Shown one piece after another: positions 8,782 to 18,997 of a stretch of DNA of 64,000 nucleotides. The DNA lies in assembly GCA_030148225.1 (NCBI GenBank), contig JASBTX010000002.1, forward strand, positions 124,001-188,000. Reading direction: 5' to 3'. The notes under the pieces are model-generated. The model was not told the origin of the DNA. It saw nothing but the letters and a program-made list of their open reading frames with translations, and did not search any database. The position numbers and the translations under genes were made by a program. Source of the stretch: Paracoccaceae bacterium (GTDB lineage Bacteria; Pseudomonadota; Alphaproteobacteria; Rhodobacterales; Rhodobacteraceae). Position 1 is the first letter of the stretch; the number at the start of each line of letters is the position of its first letter.

Positions 8782-9156
8782 ATGATGACGGCGGGGCTTG
8801 GCGACGATCCGCAAGCCGCCTATTTTCAGGGTATGAAGTTCAGTGAACTTGCAGAACGGCGCATCCGCAAGGCCGAGGCAGAGGGCCAGCTTTCCCATCT
8901 TCGCGGTCAGGGCAAGCCGCTGAAACCCGCCGGGCACGGTGATTTCGCCGCCGAAGCCGGGTTTCGCATCATGGCCGAGGCCGGGGCGCTGCCGCGCGAG
9001 ATTGAACTGAAAAAGGCCCTCACATCCGCAGCGGGCCGGTTGCAGACCCTCACCGATCCGGATGCGCGCCGGGAAGCGATGGCTGAATTTGCGCGGATCG
9101 AGCGTGAACTGTCGATCCAGATCGAAGCGCGGCGCAAATATTACAGCACGTCATGA
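8782..9156 (+). CDS. DUF1992 (DnaJ subfamily C member 28 conserved-domain) protein
   Basis: The 124-residue protein carries the DUF1992 core: FSELAERRIRKAEAEGQLSH, then LRGQGKPL and FRIMAEAGALPREIELKK. These small helical proteins are common in proteobacteria. The human relative DNAJC28 has the same domain beside a J domain, which is absent here. The molecular role is not established as far as I know. GAGGG lies 8 bases before the chosen ATG. Confidence 0.85.
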   Translation: MMTAGLGDDPQAAYFQGMKFSELAERRIRKAEAEGQLSHLRGQGKPLKPAGHGDFAAEAGFRIMAEAGALPREIELKKALTSAAGRLQTLTDPDARREAMAEFARIERELSIQIEARRKYYSTS

Positions 9157-9163
9157 AACACGG

Positions 9164-9649
9164 ATGCGAGAGGTGAGCGACCAGAAGCGCGACCCGTTCC
9201 AGACGCCCGATGACGTGGCGCGCAAACTGGCGCGTGAGCTGATCGAGGGGGCCAGATCGGCGGCAGTGGCGGCAACCGAGCCCGGAACCGGCCATCCGCT
9301 GGTGACCCGCATCGCCCTGGGCACCGATCCTGACGGGGTGCCGATCACGCTCATATCAGATCTGAGCCATCACACCGCCGCCCTGCGCGCCGATGCCCGT
9401 GCCTCTCTCTTGATCGGGGATATTCCCGATCCCGCCCGTGCGCTGATCGCGCCCCGGCTGACCTTGCAGACGCGCGCCAGCTTTCTGCCCAAGACGCTCA
9501 GGGATCACTGGCTGGCCCAGCACCCCAAGGCAGCGGTCTATGTCGATTTCGCCGATTTTCACTTTGTCCGGTTCGAGATTCTGGGGGGATATCTGAATGC
9601 CGGTTTCGCACGTGCCTACAAGATGACGGCCAGCGACCTGCAGGGCTGA
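9164..9649 (+). CDS. Pyridoxamine 5'-phosphate oxidase-like FMN-binding split-barrel protein
   Basis: The 161-residue product matches the HugZ/PNPOx-like split-barrel proteins: a helical N-terminal part (ARKLARELIEGARSAAVA), then a core with GHPLVTRIALGTDPDGVPIT, SDLSHHTAALRADARASLLIG and a C-terminal VRFEILGGYLNAGFARAY. Such proteins bind FMN or haem; the catalytic role here is unknown. It follows the DUF1992 gene by 7 bp, so co-transcription is likely. A GTG at 9173 is an alternative start. Confidence 0.75.
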   Translation: MREVSDQKRDPFQTPDDVARKLARELIEGARSAAVAATEPGTGHPLVTRIALGTDPDGVPITLISDLSHHTAALRADARASLLIGDIPDPARALIAPRLTLQTRASFLPKTLRDHWLAQHPKAAVYVDFADFHFVRFEILGGYLNAGFARAYKMTASDLQG

Positions 9650-9736
9650 AGACCCAATTTCGACCCCTGCCCGTCGAAAACAAGACAGAACGACCGCGCC
9701 CCGCCGCTAGTCTTGGCCGGAAAAGGGCGGACCAGC

Positions 9737-10984
9737 ATGCGCATTCTCATCTCATTCGGTTCGCTTTTACTGTCGGTTGCGCTCTTGCAGCTCTCTGCCG
9801 GGGGGCTGGGGCCGCTGGATGTGCTTTCGGGCATCGCGCTCGGGTTTTCGACCGCCGAAATCGGCCTGTTGGGTTCGGCCCATTTCGTCGGCTTCTTCAT
9901 CGGCTGTTTTCTGGCGCCGCGGCTGCTGGGCTCGATCGGGCATTCGCGCACCTTTGCTGCCTTTACCGCGCTGGGGGCGATCAGCCTGTTGGCGCATATG
10001 ATGTTTCCCGATCCGATGTTCTGGGCGTTCCTGCGCGTCGGCACGGGCGTGTTCATCGCCGGTTGCTACACCGTTGTCGAGGCGTGGCTGCATGCCAAGG
10101 TGACAAATGCCAACCGGGGCCGGTCGATGAGCGTTTACCGCAGCGTCGATATGGGGGCGTCCTTGTCGGCGCAACTGCTGATCGGGGTGCTCGAACCGGC
10201 GGTGTATTTTTCCTATAACGTGCTGACGCTCTTGTGTTGTGCGGCGCTCTTGCCGCTGACGCTGACCCGCGCCTCGCCGCCCACGACCCCGCGTGCGCCG
10301 CGCCTGCGCCCCCTTCTGGCCTTTCAGCGTTCGCCGCTTGCGGCGCTGGCGGTGATCATCGCCGGCCTCAGCAACGCGGCGATGCGCATGGCGGGGCCGA
10401 TCTATGGCAATGAAATCGGGCTTGACGCACGGGAAATCGGCTTTTTCCTTGCCGCCTTTGTCGCCGGGGGGGCCATTGCGCAATATCCCACCGGCTGGCT
10501 GGCCGACAAATGGAACCGGCGGCATGTCCTTGTCATCCTGTCCGTCCTGTCGGTGCTGAGCGCGTCGCTCTTGATGACGACGGCAGGGCTGGGGGTGATG
10601 ATGGCCATGGTCACCTCGGCCATTTTGGGCTTTGTTACCGGGCCGATCTATTCGGTGGGTGCGGCGCATGCGCATGACTTTGCCACCGATGATGAACGGG
10701 TGGAACTGTCGGCGGCGCTGATGTTCCTGTATGCCACCGGCGCGATCACCAGCCCGCTGACGGCATCGGTACTGATCGAAACCTTTGGGCCTGCGGCGCT
10801 GTTCTGGCTGATCTCGGTCGGGCATCTGGCGCTTTTGGGTTACAGTCTGGCGCGGATGCGTGTTCGCGACACCCGCGCCGAGCGGGTGCCCTATACCTAT
10901 GTGCCGCGCACCAGTTTCATCATCGGGCGGCTTCTTGACCGTCGTCGCGGGCAGGCGGATGATAAAAATGACGGCAAAAGCTGA
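9737..10984 (+). CDS. Major facilitator superfamily transporter
   Basis: From ATG 9737 the 415-residue protein has about 12 hydrophobic helices in two halves. The loop 2-3 equivalent is less obvious, but the second half shows the MFS-like GWLADKWNRRHVL motif, and VGTGVFIAGCYTVVEAWL is typical of the YcaD/UMF2-like MFS subgroup. The tail (RRRGQADDKNDGKS) is charged and cytoplasmic. Substrate unknown. The gene ends 54 bp before metG on the same strand. Confidence 0.85.
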   Translation: MRILISFGSLLLSVALLQLSAGGLGPLDVLSGIALGFSTAEIGLLGSAHFVGFFIGCFLAPRLLGSIGHSRTFAAFTALGAISLLAHMMFPDPMFWAFLRVGTGVFIAGCYTVVEAWLHAKVTNANRGRSMSVYRSVDMGASLSAQLLIGVLEPAVYFSYNVLTLLCCAALLPLTLTRASPPTTPRAPRLRPLLAFQRSPLAALAVIIAGLSNAAMRMAGPIYGNEIGLDAREIGFFLAAFVAGGAIAQYPTGWLADKWNRRHVLVILSVLSVLSASLLMTTAGLGVMMAMVTSAILGFVTGPIYSVGAAHAHDFATDDERVELSAALMFLYATGAITSPLTASVLIETFGPAALFWLISVGHLALLGYSLARMRVRDTRAERVPYTYVPRTSFIIGRLLDRRRGQADDKNDGKS

Positions 10985-11038
10985 CTGGTCCTCGCAAACG
11001 CCTTGGGATACACGAGCCTGAACATTCAGGGGCACGAC

Positions 11039-12760
11039 ATGGCACGCATACTGATCACCTCCGCCATTCCGTATATCAACGGCATCAAGCATCTGGGCAA
11101 TCTGGTCGGCAGCCAGCTGCCTGCCGATCTTTATGCCCGCTACATGCGTCAGCGCGGGCACGAGGTGATGTTTCTGTGTGCCACGGATGAGCATGGGACA
11201 CCGGCCGAGCTGGCCGCGGCCAAGGCGGGCAAACCGGTCGCCGAGTTCTGTGCTGAAATGCACGAGGTTCAGGCCGGGCTGGCGCGCGGTTTCCGCCTGT
11301 CCTTTGATCATTTCGGGCGCTCATCTTCGCCCCAGAACCACCAGCTGACCCAGTATTTCGCGGGTCGGCTGGCCGATGCCGGGCTGATCGAAGAGGTCAG
11401 CGAACGCCAGGTCTATTCCAATGCCGATGGCCGGTTCCTGCCCGACCGCTATATCGAAGGCACCTGCCCCAATTGCGGGTATGACAAGGCGCGCGGCGAC
11501 CAGTGTGAAAACTGCACCAAACAGCTGGACCCGACCGATCTGATCGATCCGCGTTCGGCGATCTCGGGCTCGACCGATCTGGAGGTGTGCGAGACCAAGC
11601 ATCTCTATCTGCGGCAATCGGCGCTGCGCGACCAGCTGGATGCGTGGATCGATACCAAGTCGGACTGGCCGGTGCTGACCACGTCGATCGCCAAGAAATG
11701 GCTGCATGACGGGGACGGGCTGCAGGACCGGGGCATCACCCGCGATCTGAACTGGGGCGTCCCGGTCAGAAAAGGCACCGAGGACTGGCCCGGCATGGAA
11801 GGCAAGGTGTTCTATGTATGGTTCGATGCGCCCATCGAATATATCGCTGCGGCGGTGGAATGGGCCGATGCCAATGGCAAGGCGGATGCCGACTGGCAGC
11901 GCTGGTGGCGCACGGACAAGGGCGCGGATGACGTGCGCTATGTCCAGTTCATGGGCAAGGATAACGTGCCCTTCCACACGCTCAGCTTTCCGGCAACGAT
12001 CATGGGGGCGGATGATAACTGGAAGCTTGTCGATTACATCAAGAGCTTCAACTACCTGAATTATGATGGCGGCCAGTTCTCGACCTCTCAGGGGCGGGGG
12101 ATATTTCAGGATCAGGCGCTGGAGATCCTGCCGGTTGACTATTGGCGCTGGTGGCTGCTGAGCCATGCGCCCGAAAGTTCGGACAGCGAATTCACCTGGG
12201 AAAACTTTCAAAGCTCGGTCAACAAGGACCTTGCCGATGTGCTGGGCAATTTCGTGAGCCGGATCACCAAGTTCTGCCGCAGCAAGTTTGGCGAGGTGGT
12301 GCCGGATGCCCCCGCAGACCTGGCCCGGGCAGAGCGAGACGCGCTCTGGTCGCGTATCGGACCGCTGCTTAAGGAATACGAGACCCAGATGGAGGCGATG
12401 GAGGTCCGCAAATCGGCCAACACGCTGCGCGCGATCTGGGTGGTCGGCAACGAATACCTGCAGGAGGCCGCACCCTGGAGCGTTTTCAAGACCGATGCGG
12501 ACAGGGCGGCGGCCATCGTGGCTACGGCACTGAACCTTGCCGGGCTTTATGCAATCCTGTCCGCGCCCTTCATCCCAGAGACGTCCGAGACGCTGGGCCG
12601 GGCGCTGAATGTCACCGATTTTGACTGGCCCTCCGGGGTTGATGATCTGGCGCGTCTGCCGGCCGGCCACGGGTTTGTCGTGCCCGATGTCCTTTTTGCC
12701 AAGATCAGCGACGAAGACCGCGAAGCCTGGCAGGAACGATTTTCGGGCACGCGCGCCTAG
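11039..12760 (+). CDS. metG: Methionyl-tRNA synthetase
   Basis: From ATG 11039 the product has 573 residues and charges tRNA-Met with methionine. The class I signatures are altered but readable: the HIGH-equivalent is INGIKHLGN near residue 15, and the KMSKS-equivalent is FSTSQGRG. A zinc knuckle [17 protein letters not shown] lies in the connective peptide. The C-terminal tRNA-binding extension of the E. coli enzyme is absent, as is common in shorter MetG forms. I started at MARILITS because it matches the family N-terminus. The stop lies 2 bases from the convergent glycosyltransferase stop. Confidence 0.95.
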   Translation: MARILITSAIPYINGIKHLGNLVGSQLPADLYARYMRQRGHEVMFLCATDEHGTPAELAAAKAGKPVAEFCAEMHEVQAGLARGFRLSFDHFGRSSSPQNHQLTQYFAGRLADAGLIEEVSERQVYSNADGRFLPDRYIEGTCPNCGYDKARGDQCENCTKQLDPTDLIDPRSAISGSTDLEVCETKHLYLRQSALRDQLDAWIDTKSDWPVLTTSIAKKWLHDGDGLQDRGITRDLNWGVPVRKGTEDWPGMEGKVFYVWFDAPIEYIAAAVEWADANGKADADWQRWWRTDKGADDVRYVQFMGKDNVPFHTLSFPATIMGADDNWKLVDYIKSFNYLNYDGGQFSTSQGRGIFQDQALEILPVDYWRWWLLSHAPESSDSEFTWENFQSSVNKDLADVLGNFVSRITKFCRSKFGEVVPDAPADLARAERDALWSRIGPLLKEYETQMEAMEVRKSANTLRAIWVVGNEYLQEAAPWSVFKTDADRAAAIVATALNLAGLYAILSAPFIPETSETLGRALNVTDFDWPSGVDDLARLPAGHGFVVPDVLFAKISDEDREAWQERFSGTRA

Positions 12761-12762
12761 GC

Positions 12763-14211
12763 TCAGCCGCTTTCGGGGCGCAGACAGGCAGCACTGACCC
12801 GGTAGATGCCGATCCGCATGCCGCGATAGGCACCCTGCGACTGCGTGACCGCACCAAGTTCATCCGCGCCACATACCTGAGCGGGGGCATCCGGCGAGGC
12901 AAAGAGCACCTGCCCCGAAATCCCGGGTGGCATGGCATTGTTCAGCGCATAGTGATGCGGGGCACGGCCTGCGACCGGGCGGGCATAAACCTGCGCGTCC
13001 CCGGGCCCGCGCCGGTAAAAAAGATCGGCCAGAATATCGCGGTGATCCGATACCACGATATCCAGACCATTCCGCCGCGCGGTCGCAAACAACTCTTCGC
13101 TGACGGCGCGACGTCCGACATACCGCTCGAGGATCAGTGGACCCGAGGCGCTGAGCCGGGCGGTTTCGGGAAAGAGCGTCATCACCGGCAGGGCGACGGC
13201 AATCACGAGGTTCAGCGCCAGCGCCGCCATCAACAGCCATTTCGCCCGCGTCCAAAGAAAGGGAACCGTCATGAGCGCCGCTGCCAGATAGGCCGGTGCG
13301 GCCCAGTTGGCATTTGCCTCGCGGCCAAGCGCCTGCGCGGTGACCAGTAGGATGATGGGCAAGGACAGCCACATGTATAAACGGTGCTCTCGCGCGGCGA
13401 ACAGCGCCCAGAGATAGCCCGCAAAGAGGAGCGGCCCGAAAAAGATGAACTGGCTGGCCAGAAACTCACCCGCCTTGTCAACATTCAGCGCAAATCCCGG
13501 CGTGTCGCCGCGAACCCATTCGACATTGTCCATCGTGTGGCTGATCGTGGTCAGCCCGTTCAGAAGGTTCCAGATCAGGTTGGGTGAGATCACGATCAGA
13601 AAGACAAGCGCCGCCGTCAGAAAATGACGCCACGCGATGCGCGCCGCGGGCAGGAATGCCGCGGCCAACCCAAGCGTCATGATGAAATAGATCGCGGCAT
13701 ATTTGGCCATGAAGGCCAGCCCGAGGCTCGCCCCCATCAGCACCGCCATCCGCGCCGATCCCACCCTGAGAAGCGAGAAATAGGCCGCCATCGCCACCGC
13801 GTAAAAGGGCAGCATCACCGTATCGGTCGACATCAGCAAACTGCCAAAGACGACGCCCGGAATGGTCAGATAGGCCAGACCGACAAGCATGGCGGCGGGT
13901 GCGAGTTCGGTGCGCCGGGCGATCAGCATCAGGATGATGGCTGTCGCCCCATGCAGGACGGGTGCCGGTGCGCGCACCCAGAAGGCCGCGTCGCTGCCGG
14001 CCAGATCCGTGACCAGCCTGATCAGCCAGCCAATCAGCGGCGGTTTCGAATAGTAACCGAATTCAAGGCTTTGGCCCCAGAACCAGTATTGCGCCTCGTC
14101 CACGAAAAGCTCGGTCCGGTTCGCTGCAAGCCCGGCAAGGCGCAGCGCCGTGATGATCAGGATCAGCCAGATGCCCAGTTGCAGGCTGCGGCGGGTCTCA
14201 GGAATTTGCAC
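12763..14211 (-). CDS. GT39/GT83-type membrane glycosyltransferase (ArnT-like)
   Basis: From GTG 14211 (inside the 3' end of the preceding gene) the protein has 482 residues with about 10-12 membrane helices. The first periplasmic loop carries ELFVDEAQYWFWGQSLEFGY then YSKPPLIGWLIR, matching the acidic catalytic loop of ArnT/dolichyl-phosphate mannosyltransferase relatives. These enzymes move a sugar from a polyprenyl-phosphate donor to lipid A or another acceptor on the periplasmic side. With an ArnC-like GT2 and a lipid A N-terminal-domain protein upstream, lipid or LPS decoration is the best guess. Longer starts exist but would run through the upstream gene. Confidence 0.82.
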   Translation of the reverse strand: MQIPETRRSLQLGIWLILIITALRLAGLAANRTELFVDEAQYWFWGQSLEFGYYSKPPLIGWLIRLVTDLAGSDAAFWVRAPAPVLHGATAIILMLIARRTELAPAAMLVGLAYLTIPGVVFGSLLMSTDTVMLPFYAVAMAAYFSLLRVGSARMAVLMGASLGLAFMAKYAAIYFIMTLGLAAAFLPAARIAWRHFLTAALVFLIVISPNLIWNLLNGLTTISHTMDNVEWVRGDTPGFALNVDKAGEFLASQFIFFGPLLFAGYLWALFAAREHRLYMWLSLPIILLVTAQALGREANANWAAPAYLAAALMTVPFLWTRAKWLLMAALALNLVIAVALPVMTLFPETARLSASGPLILERYVGRRAVSEELFATARRNGLDIVVSDHRDILADLFYRRGPGDAQVYARPVAGRAPHHYALNNAMPPGISGQVLFASPDAPAQVCGADELGAVTQSQGAYRGMRIGIYRVSAACLRPESG

Positions 14212-14506
14212 GTTTTTCAGCCTGCAGCAGCCAGAGGTTCCGGACATAGACCACCACGCCAAAGGCCTGTCCGAGGATGAATACCGGGTCCTTGCGGTAG
14301 ATGGCATAGCTGAGCAGGATCAGCCCGCCCAAAAGCGAGAAATACCAGAAGGCAATCGGGACCACGGATTTACGCTGGCGTTCCGACACGATCCACTGAA
14401 CCAGCATCCGCATGGTGAACATCAACTGCCCGGCAAGGCCGATGCCGATCCAGATCAGTTCGGCCGTGCTGCCCACATCAAAGAGATCGCGCAGCCATTC
14501 AATCAT
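14198..14506 (-). CDS. Lipid A biosynthesis N-terminal domain (LAB_N) membrane protein
   Basis: The 102-residue protein has three hydrophobic helices and the LAB_N pattern: GIGLAGQLMFTMRMLVQWIV, then SERQRKSVVPIAFWYFSLLG and a C-terminal DPVFILGQAFGVVVYVRN. This domain is found fused to the N-terminus of some LpxB proteins or alone beside glycosyltransferases; its role is unclear, possibly substrate or lipid interaction. It overlaps both neighbours (8 and 14 bases), so the three genes are translated as a tight unit. Confidence 0.85.
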   Translation of the reverse strand: MIEWLRDLFDVGSTAELIWIGIGLAGQLMFTMRMLVQWIVSERQRKSVVPIAFWYFSLLGGLILLSYAIYRKDPVFILGQAFGVVVYVRNLWLLQAEKRANS

Positions 14507-15266
14507 GCCGGGCCTCGCCCAGCACAACGGCCCGGTTGCGCCGCCGGATCAGCCAGGCAACACCGATCAGATCATAGATACCGACGAGGGCGCGGCCAAG
14601 GTTGGTATATTTGCTGAGCCCGCCATGGCGTTCGCGATGCGCGACATCAACATGGCCAACCCGCCACCCTTCGCGCGCGAATAGCGCTGGAAGATAGCGG
14701 TGCATGTGATTGAAATAAGGCAGTTTCAGAAAGGCATCGCGGCGAAATGCCTTGAGGCCGCAGCCCGTATCACGCGTGGCGTCGTTCAGGAAATAGGTGC
14801 GGATCGCATTCGCCGCGCGCGATGCCAGCCGCTTGGAGAGCGTATCCTTGCGCCGGGTGCGCTGGCCGGCGATCAGGCCAAGCCCGGGATCGGCATCATC
14901 GTCGAGGAAGGGCTGCAATATCCGGGGCAGCTCGCCCGGCGGGTTTTGCCCGTCGCCGTCAAGGGTACAGATCAGCCCGGCGCGGGCATGGCTGACGCCG
15001 GTATGCACGGCGGCCGACTGGCCCGCGGGTTCGGCATGGGCGATCCGGCGAAGCCATGGGCGGCTCTCGCGCAGGGTATCGATACGCTGGCCAGTGCCGT
15101 CCGTCGATCCGTCATCGACAAGTATCAGCTCGAACGGCATCCTGTCCGCCAGTGCCGCCTCGACCTCATCAACCAGCGCATCAACGGCGGCGACCTCGTT
15201 CAGCATCGGGACAACAACCGAAACGGTTACATTCCCCGCAATAGCTTCCTGAATTTCGCCCTGCAT
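14499..15266 (-). CDS. Family 2 glycosyltransferase, polyprenyl-phosphate sugar synthase-like (ArnC/DPM1-like)
   Basis: From ATG 15266 the product has 255 residues and a GT-A fold: VVVPMLNE, VDDGSTDGT and a catalytic LDGDGQNPP, then GLKAFRRDAF. The C-terminal ends without the two membrane helices of ArnC, as in DPM1-type enzymes. It likely charges undecaprenyl phosphate with a sugar, feeding the ArnT-like transferase encoded downstream. The longer frame to 15410 crosses an intergenic region with DnaA-box-like sites, so I did not use it. No strong ribosome site is seen. Confidence 0.85.
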   Translation of the reverse strand: MQGEIQEAIAGNVTVSVVVPMLNEVAAVDALVDEVEAALADRMPFELILVDDGSTDGTGQRIDTLRESRPWLRRIAHAEPAGQSAAVHTGVSHARAGLICTLDGDGQNPPGELPRILQPFLDDDADPGLGLIAGQRTRRKDTLSKRLASRAANAIRTYFLNDATRDTGCGLKAFRRDAFLKLPYFNHMHRYLPALFAREGWRVGHVDVAHRERHGGLSKYTNLGRALVGIYDLIGVAWLIRRRNRAVVLGEARHD

Positions 15267-15336
15267 CGCGTCCGGCCAATTGGTTCCTACTGAGTATCCG
15301 CGCCTAGCACCCGGGGCGGGGTCATGGCAAGGGTAC

Positions 15337-15411
15337 TGTGGATAAGGGGTGCGCGGCTGGACCGAGCGATCCTGACGACCTCTCTCCGTTTTACCCACAG
15401 AGTTATCCACA
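15337..15411. promoter_or_regulatory. Cluster of three DnaA-box-like 9-mers
   Basis: TTATCCACA occurs exactly on the plus strand at 15403-15411 and on the minus strand at 15337-15345, with TTACCCACA (one mismatch) at 15391-15399. All lie within 75 bp of the intergenic space between the GT2 gene and putA. This could be a DnaA-titration, timing or transcriptional control site. No dnaA, hemE, gidA or parAB gene is near, so I do not call it oriC. Confidence 0.5.
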
Positions 15412-15429
15412 GGCTCGGCATTGGTCGCG

Positions 15430-15449
15430 CGCCGCCGGCCCCCGCGGCG
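15430..15449 (-). terminator. GC-rich hairpin after putA
   Basis: CGCCGC and GCGGCG pair around an 8-nt GC-rich loop starting 4 bases after the putA stop. No T-run follows, so its terminator strength is uncertain. Confidence 0.4.
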
Positions 15450-15452
15450 GTG

Positions 15453-18400
15453 CTAGCTGCCTGCGGCGAGCAGCGCGGCATTGCCACCCGAGGCGGTCGT
15501 GTCGATACAGACATGCCGCTCGACCAGCAGCCAATCCGCAAAGTCATCCTCTTGCAACAGCGCCACGATCGGCCCGTCGCGGCGGGCCAGTGCCATCCGC
15601 AGTGCCCGCGCGTCATCTGCACATGAAATAACGGCGCCAAGCCCCTCTATTTGCGTCAGTTCCTTTGCTGGCAACACACCATCGATCCCCGTTTTCACCC
15701 CCGGCGCGACGGCAAGTGCGTGGCAGCCAAGGGTGCGGGCGCGGGCGGCCTGTTCCTGGGCCAGCTTTGCCCCCGGACCCAGGCAAAGCACATTCCGGCG
15801 CGCCACCAGGCTGGTGGTGTTTGATTCACCCGTGGGGCCGGGCATGGATTGCGCCGACAGCGCAACATCGCCGACCGCTTTCCCGTTGGCAAAGGCTGCA
15901 TTGATGGCATCTGCGGTGATGGATTTGCCGGTTTCTGCAGGCAGTGCAGCGAACCCGGATCGCGAAAACCGGCTGACATAGCGCGGACCGCCGGCCTTGG
16001 GCCCGGTACCGCTGAGCCCTTCGCCGCCAAACGGCTGCACGCCGACCACCGCCCCGATCTGGTTGCGATTGACATAGATGTTGCCCGCGCGGACCTGATC
16101 GACAACCGTCTGTACGCGATCATCGATACGGCTGTGAAACCCGAAGGTCAGGCCATAGCCGCTATTGTTGATGTCGGCGATGATCTCTTCGAAGGCTTCG
16201 GCGCGGTAGGTGGCGATGTGCAGGACCGGGCCAAACACCTCGCGCTCCAGTTCCTTTACCCCCGCAACGCTGATCACTGTTGGCGCAACAAATGTACCTG
16301 TATCAGGTGCTTGCATCTCTTTCATGATGTTGCCTTTGGCGCGTGCCTGATCGATATGGCAAAGGATATCCGCCCTGGCATTCGCATCGATGACCGGCCC
16401 GATATCGGTGGATAGATCAGCCGGATCGCCCAGCGAAAGTTCATCCATTGCGCCAAAGAGCATATTGATCAGCCCCTCGGCGATATCCTCTTGAATATAG
16501 AGCATGCGCAGCGCCGAGCAGCGCTGGCCTGCCGACTGGAAGGCAGAGGTAATGATGTCATCAACCGCCTGTTCGGGCAGCGCCGTGCTGTCGATGATCA
16601 TCGCGTTCAGACCACCGGTTTCGGCGATCAGCGGTGCGGCGGGGGCAAGCGCGGCGGCCATGTTCTGATGAATACGCTGCGCGGTCGCGGTTGAGCCGGT
16701 GAAACACACGCCGTCAACACGGGGATGGCTGGTCAGGACATTGCCGACCTCGGCCCCGGTGCCGGGCAGAAGGATCAGGACATCAGCGGGAACGCCGGCC
16801 TCGTGCAGCAATCCGACCGCGTAGCGCGCGATGAGCGGCGTGGCCTCTGCCGGTTTGGCAAGTACACCATTGCCCGAAGCAAGTGCGGCTGTGATTTGGC
16901 CGGTGAAGATCGCCAGCGGAAAATTCCACGGGGAAATGCAGGCAAAGACACCGCGCGGTTCCGGGTTTTTCTCAACCGCTTCGGCCGCGTAATAACGCAG
17001 AAAATCAACTGCTTCCCTAAGTTCGTTTACGCAATCTTTGATGGTTTTCCCGGCCTCGGACATCAATAGTCCAAAGAGGACGCCTGCATGCGCCTCGTAA
17101 AGATCAGCCGCCCGGTTCAGGATGCGCGACCGCTCAATGACCGGGGTATCGGCCCAGGGTCGCGCGCCGTCGGCCAGAGTGGCGGCCTGATCCGCAGTCA
17201 GAAAGTCGAGCGAGCCGACCGGACGGCCTGTTGCCGGGCTGATCACGCGATGCGAACCCGCTGTCTGGTCCGGGACAGGCATCACGATGGCGCGCTGTAG
17301 CCGCGCCAGGGTATCGGGATCCTCGAGGTCCCAGCCTCGGGAGTTCACGCGCGATGGCAGAAAAAGATCAGCGGGTGGCAGGATGGCCGGATTTTCGGGC
17401 TGGTCCCGATGCGCCTCTACTGCGGCAAAGGGGTCGGCCGCAACCTCGCTAGCCGGCACTGACGCATCGACGATCTGATTGACGAAGGAGCTGTTTGCAC
17501 CGTTTTCAAGAAGCCTGCGCACCAGATAGGCCAAAAGATCCTTATGCGCGCCCACGGGCGCGTAGATGCGGCAGGCCTGACCAGTCCCCGAGCGCAGAAT
17601 GTCATAAAGCGATTCACCCATGCCGTGCAGGCGCTGAAATTCATACCCCGCCGAATCCCCCGCCATTTCGAGCACCGCTGCGACGGTATGCGCGTTATGG
17701 GTGGCAAACTGGGGATAGATCACGTCGCGCATCGCCAGCAGCTTTTGCGCACAGCAGATATAGCTGACATCTGTGGCGGCCTTGCGGGTGAACACGGGAA
17801 ATGTGCTCAGACCCTCGACCTGTGCATGTTTAATTTCGCTGTCCCAATAGGCGCCTTTGACCAGCCGCACCATGATTTTCCGGCCATGCCGCCGCGCCAG
17901 ATCGGCAAGCCAGTCCAGCACATAGGGTGCGCGGCGTGAATAGGCCTGCACCACAACGCCAAAACCGGCCCAGCCTGCAAGCGACGGATCGCTGATCAGC
18001 GCCTCGATCACGTCGAGAGAAAGTTCAAGCCTTCCGGCCTCTTCCGCGTCGATGTTCACGCCGATGCCGAGGGACTTCGCCTGCAGGCACAACGCCTGGG
18101 CGCGCGGGAGAAGTTCCGCCATCACCCGCCGGTGCTGAAGCGCCTCGTAGCGGGGGTGCAGCGCCGAAAGCTTGATCGAGATGCCCGGGTTTTCCGCGAC
18201 GGTTTCCGATTTGCGGGCGTGGCCCAGATGAGTGATCGCCTCGGCATAGGCGGCGTGATAGCGCATCGCATCCCTGTCCGAACGCGCCGCTTCGCCCAGC
18301 ATGTCGTAGGAATAGCTGTAGCCCCTCTTCTCCTGCTCTTTGGCGCGGCGTATGGCCCCTTCGATGGTTTCGCCCAGCACGAAATGGCGGCCCATCTCTT

Positions 18401-18884
18401 TCATCACGCGCGCCACGGCCTGCCGGATCACCGGCTCGCCCAGCCGTTTGATGGCCCCGTGCAATATGCCGGCGACATTGCCGCCGGTATCGTCATTCAG
18501 CACCTTGCCGGTGATGAAAAGCGCCCAGGTCGAAGCGTTGATCAGTGATGAATGCGATTTCCCCAGATGCTCACCCCATGCGCTGGGGGCGATCTTGTCT
18601 TCGATCAGTGCATCGATCGTGTCGGCATCGGGGACGCGCAACAGCGCTTCGGCCAGACACATCAGCGCCACGCCCTCATCCGACGAAAGGCCATATTCAC
18701 CCAGAAACAGCTCCATCATCGTCGGGGTCTTGTCTTCGCGGATCTGTTCGATCAGGCGGATGGCGCGCTGACCCGCACGCTGGCGCATTGCCCCGGTGGG
18801 CGCATGATCCGCCATCAGCGCCTTCAGCGCATCCCCTTCGCTGATGTGATGCGCGTCGCGAATGGCCTTGCGATATGTGTTCAT
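15453..18884 (-). CDS. putA: Bifunctional proline dehydrogenase / glutamate-5-semialdehyde dehydrogenase PutA
   Basis: From ATG 18884 the protein has 1143 residues. The N-terminal half is the FAD-dependent proline dehydrogenase barrel ([12 protein letters not shown], then [14 protein letters not shown] and GESLYDIL). The second half is the NAD-dependent aldehyde dehydrogenase, with [12 protein letters not shown], the catalytic Glu in [10 protein letters not shown] and the catalytic Cys in [10 protein letters not shown]. It converts proline to glutamate with the intermediate channelled between sites. The ribbon-helix-helix DNA-binding domain of enteric PutA is absent, so it should not repress itself; the divergent Lrp-type gene is the likely regulator. 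The C-terminal ~150 residues form the usual extra domain. Confidence 0.95.
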   Translation of the reverse strand: MNTYRKAIRDAHHISEGDALKALMADHAPTGAMRQRAGQRAIRLIEQIREDKTPTMMELFLGEYGLSSDEGVALMCLAEALLRVPDADTIDALIEDKIAPSAWGEHLGKSHSSLINASTWALFITGKVLNDDTGGNVAGILHGAIKRLGEPVIRQAVARVMKEMGRHFVLGETIEGAIRRAKEQEKRGYSYSYDMLGEAARSDRDAMRYHAAYAEAITHLGHARKSETVAENPGISIKLSALHPRYEALQHRRVMAELLPRAQALCLQAKSLGIGVNIDAEEAGRLELSLDVIEALISDPSLAGWAGFGVVVQAYSRRAPYVLDWLADLARRHGRKIMVRLVKGAYWDSEIKHAQVEGLSTFPVFTRKAATDVSYICCAQKLLAMRDVIYPQFATHNAHTVAAVLEMAGDSAGYEFQRLHGMGESLYDILRSGTGQACRIYAPVGAHKDLLAYLVRRLLENGANSSFVNQIVDASVPASEVAADPFAAVEAHRDQPENPAILPPADLFLPSRVNSRGWDLEDPDTLARLQRAIVMPVPDQTAGSHRVISPATGRPVGSLDFLTADQAATLADGARPWADTPVIERSRILNRAADLYEAHAGVLFGLLMSEAGKTIKDCVNELREAVDFLRYYAAEAVEKNPEPRGVFACISPWNFPLAIFTGQITAALASGNGVLAKPAEATPLIARYAVGLLHEAGVPADVLILLPGTGAEVGNVLTSHPRVDGVCFTGSTATAQRIHQNMAAALAPAAPLIAETGGLNAMIIDSTALPEQAVDDIITSAFQSAGQRCSALRMLYIQEDIAEGLINMLFGAMDELSLGDPADLSTDIGPVIDANARADILCHIDQARAKGNIMKEMQAPDTGTFVAPTVISVAGVKELEREVFGPVLHIATYRAEAFEEIIADINNSGYGLTFGFHSRIDDRVQTVVDQVRAGNIYVNRNQIGAVVGVQPFGGEGLSGTGPKAGGPRYVSRFSRSGFAALPAETGKSITADAINAAFANGKAVGDVALSAQSMPGPTGESNTTSLVARRNVLCLGPGAKLAQEQAARARTLGCHALAVAPGVKTGIDGVLPAKELTQIEGLGAVISCADDARALRMALARRDGPIVALLQEDDFADWLLVERHVCIDTTASGGNAALLAAGS

Positions 18885-18946
18885 GACGAGATCCCCGGTT
18901 GCCACCATCATAGTGCCAGAAATCACATGCCCTGATTGACCATTCT

Positions 18947-18958
18947 TGTTGTACAACA
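18947..18958. promoter_or_regulatory. Perfect 12-bp palindrome in the putA/lrp-type intergenic region
   Basis: TGTTGTACAACA lies between the divergent putA and Lrp-family genes, 63 bp upstream of the putA start and 40 bp upstream of the regulator start. It is the obvious candidate operator for the Lrp-type regulator controlling both genes. Confidence 0.5.
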
Positions 18959-18997
18959 TAGTCTTTTATTCTAATTTTATGCAGAAAAGCAGGAATA

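Noticed and set aside
9767-11311. 514-codon minus-strand frame across the MFS and metG genes
   Set aside because: It runs antisense to two clear genes, is rich in Arg, Gln and His as expected for a shadow frame, and shows no family motif.
15267-15410. 48-codon N-terminal extension of the GT2 gene
   Set aside because: It translates through the DnaA-box region and lacks any family likeness; the GT-A strand begins soon after ATG 15266.
15337-15411. Chromosomal replication origin
   Set aside because: Three DnaA boxes are present, but there is no AT-rich unwinding region beside them and no origin-linked gene (dnaA, hemE, gidA, parAB) in the window.
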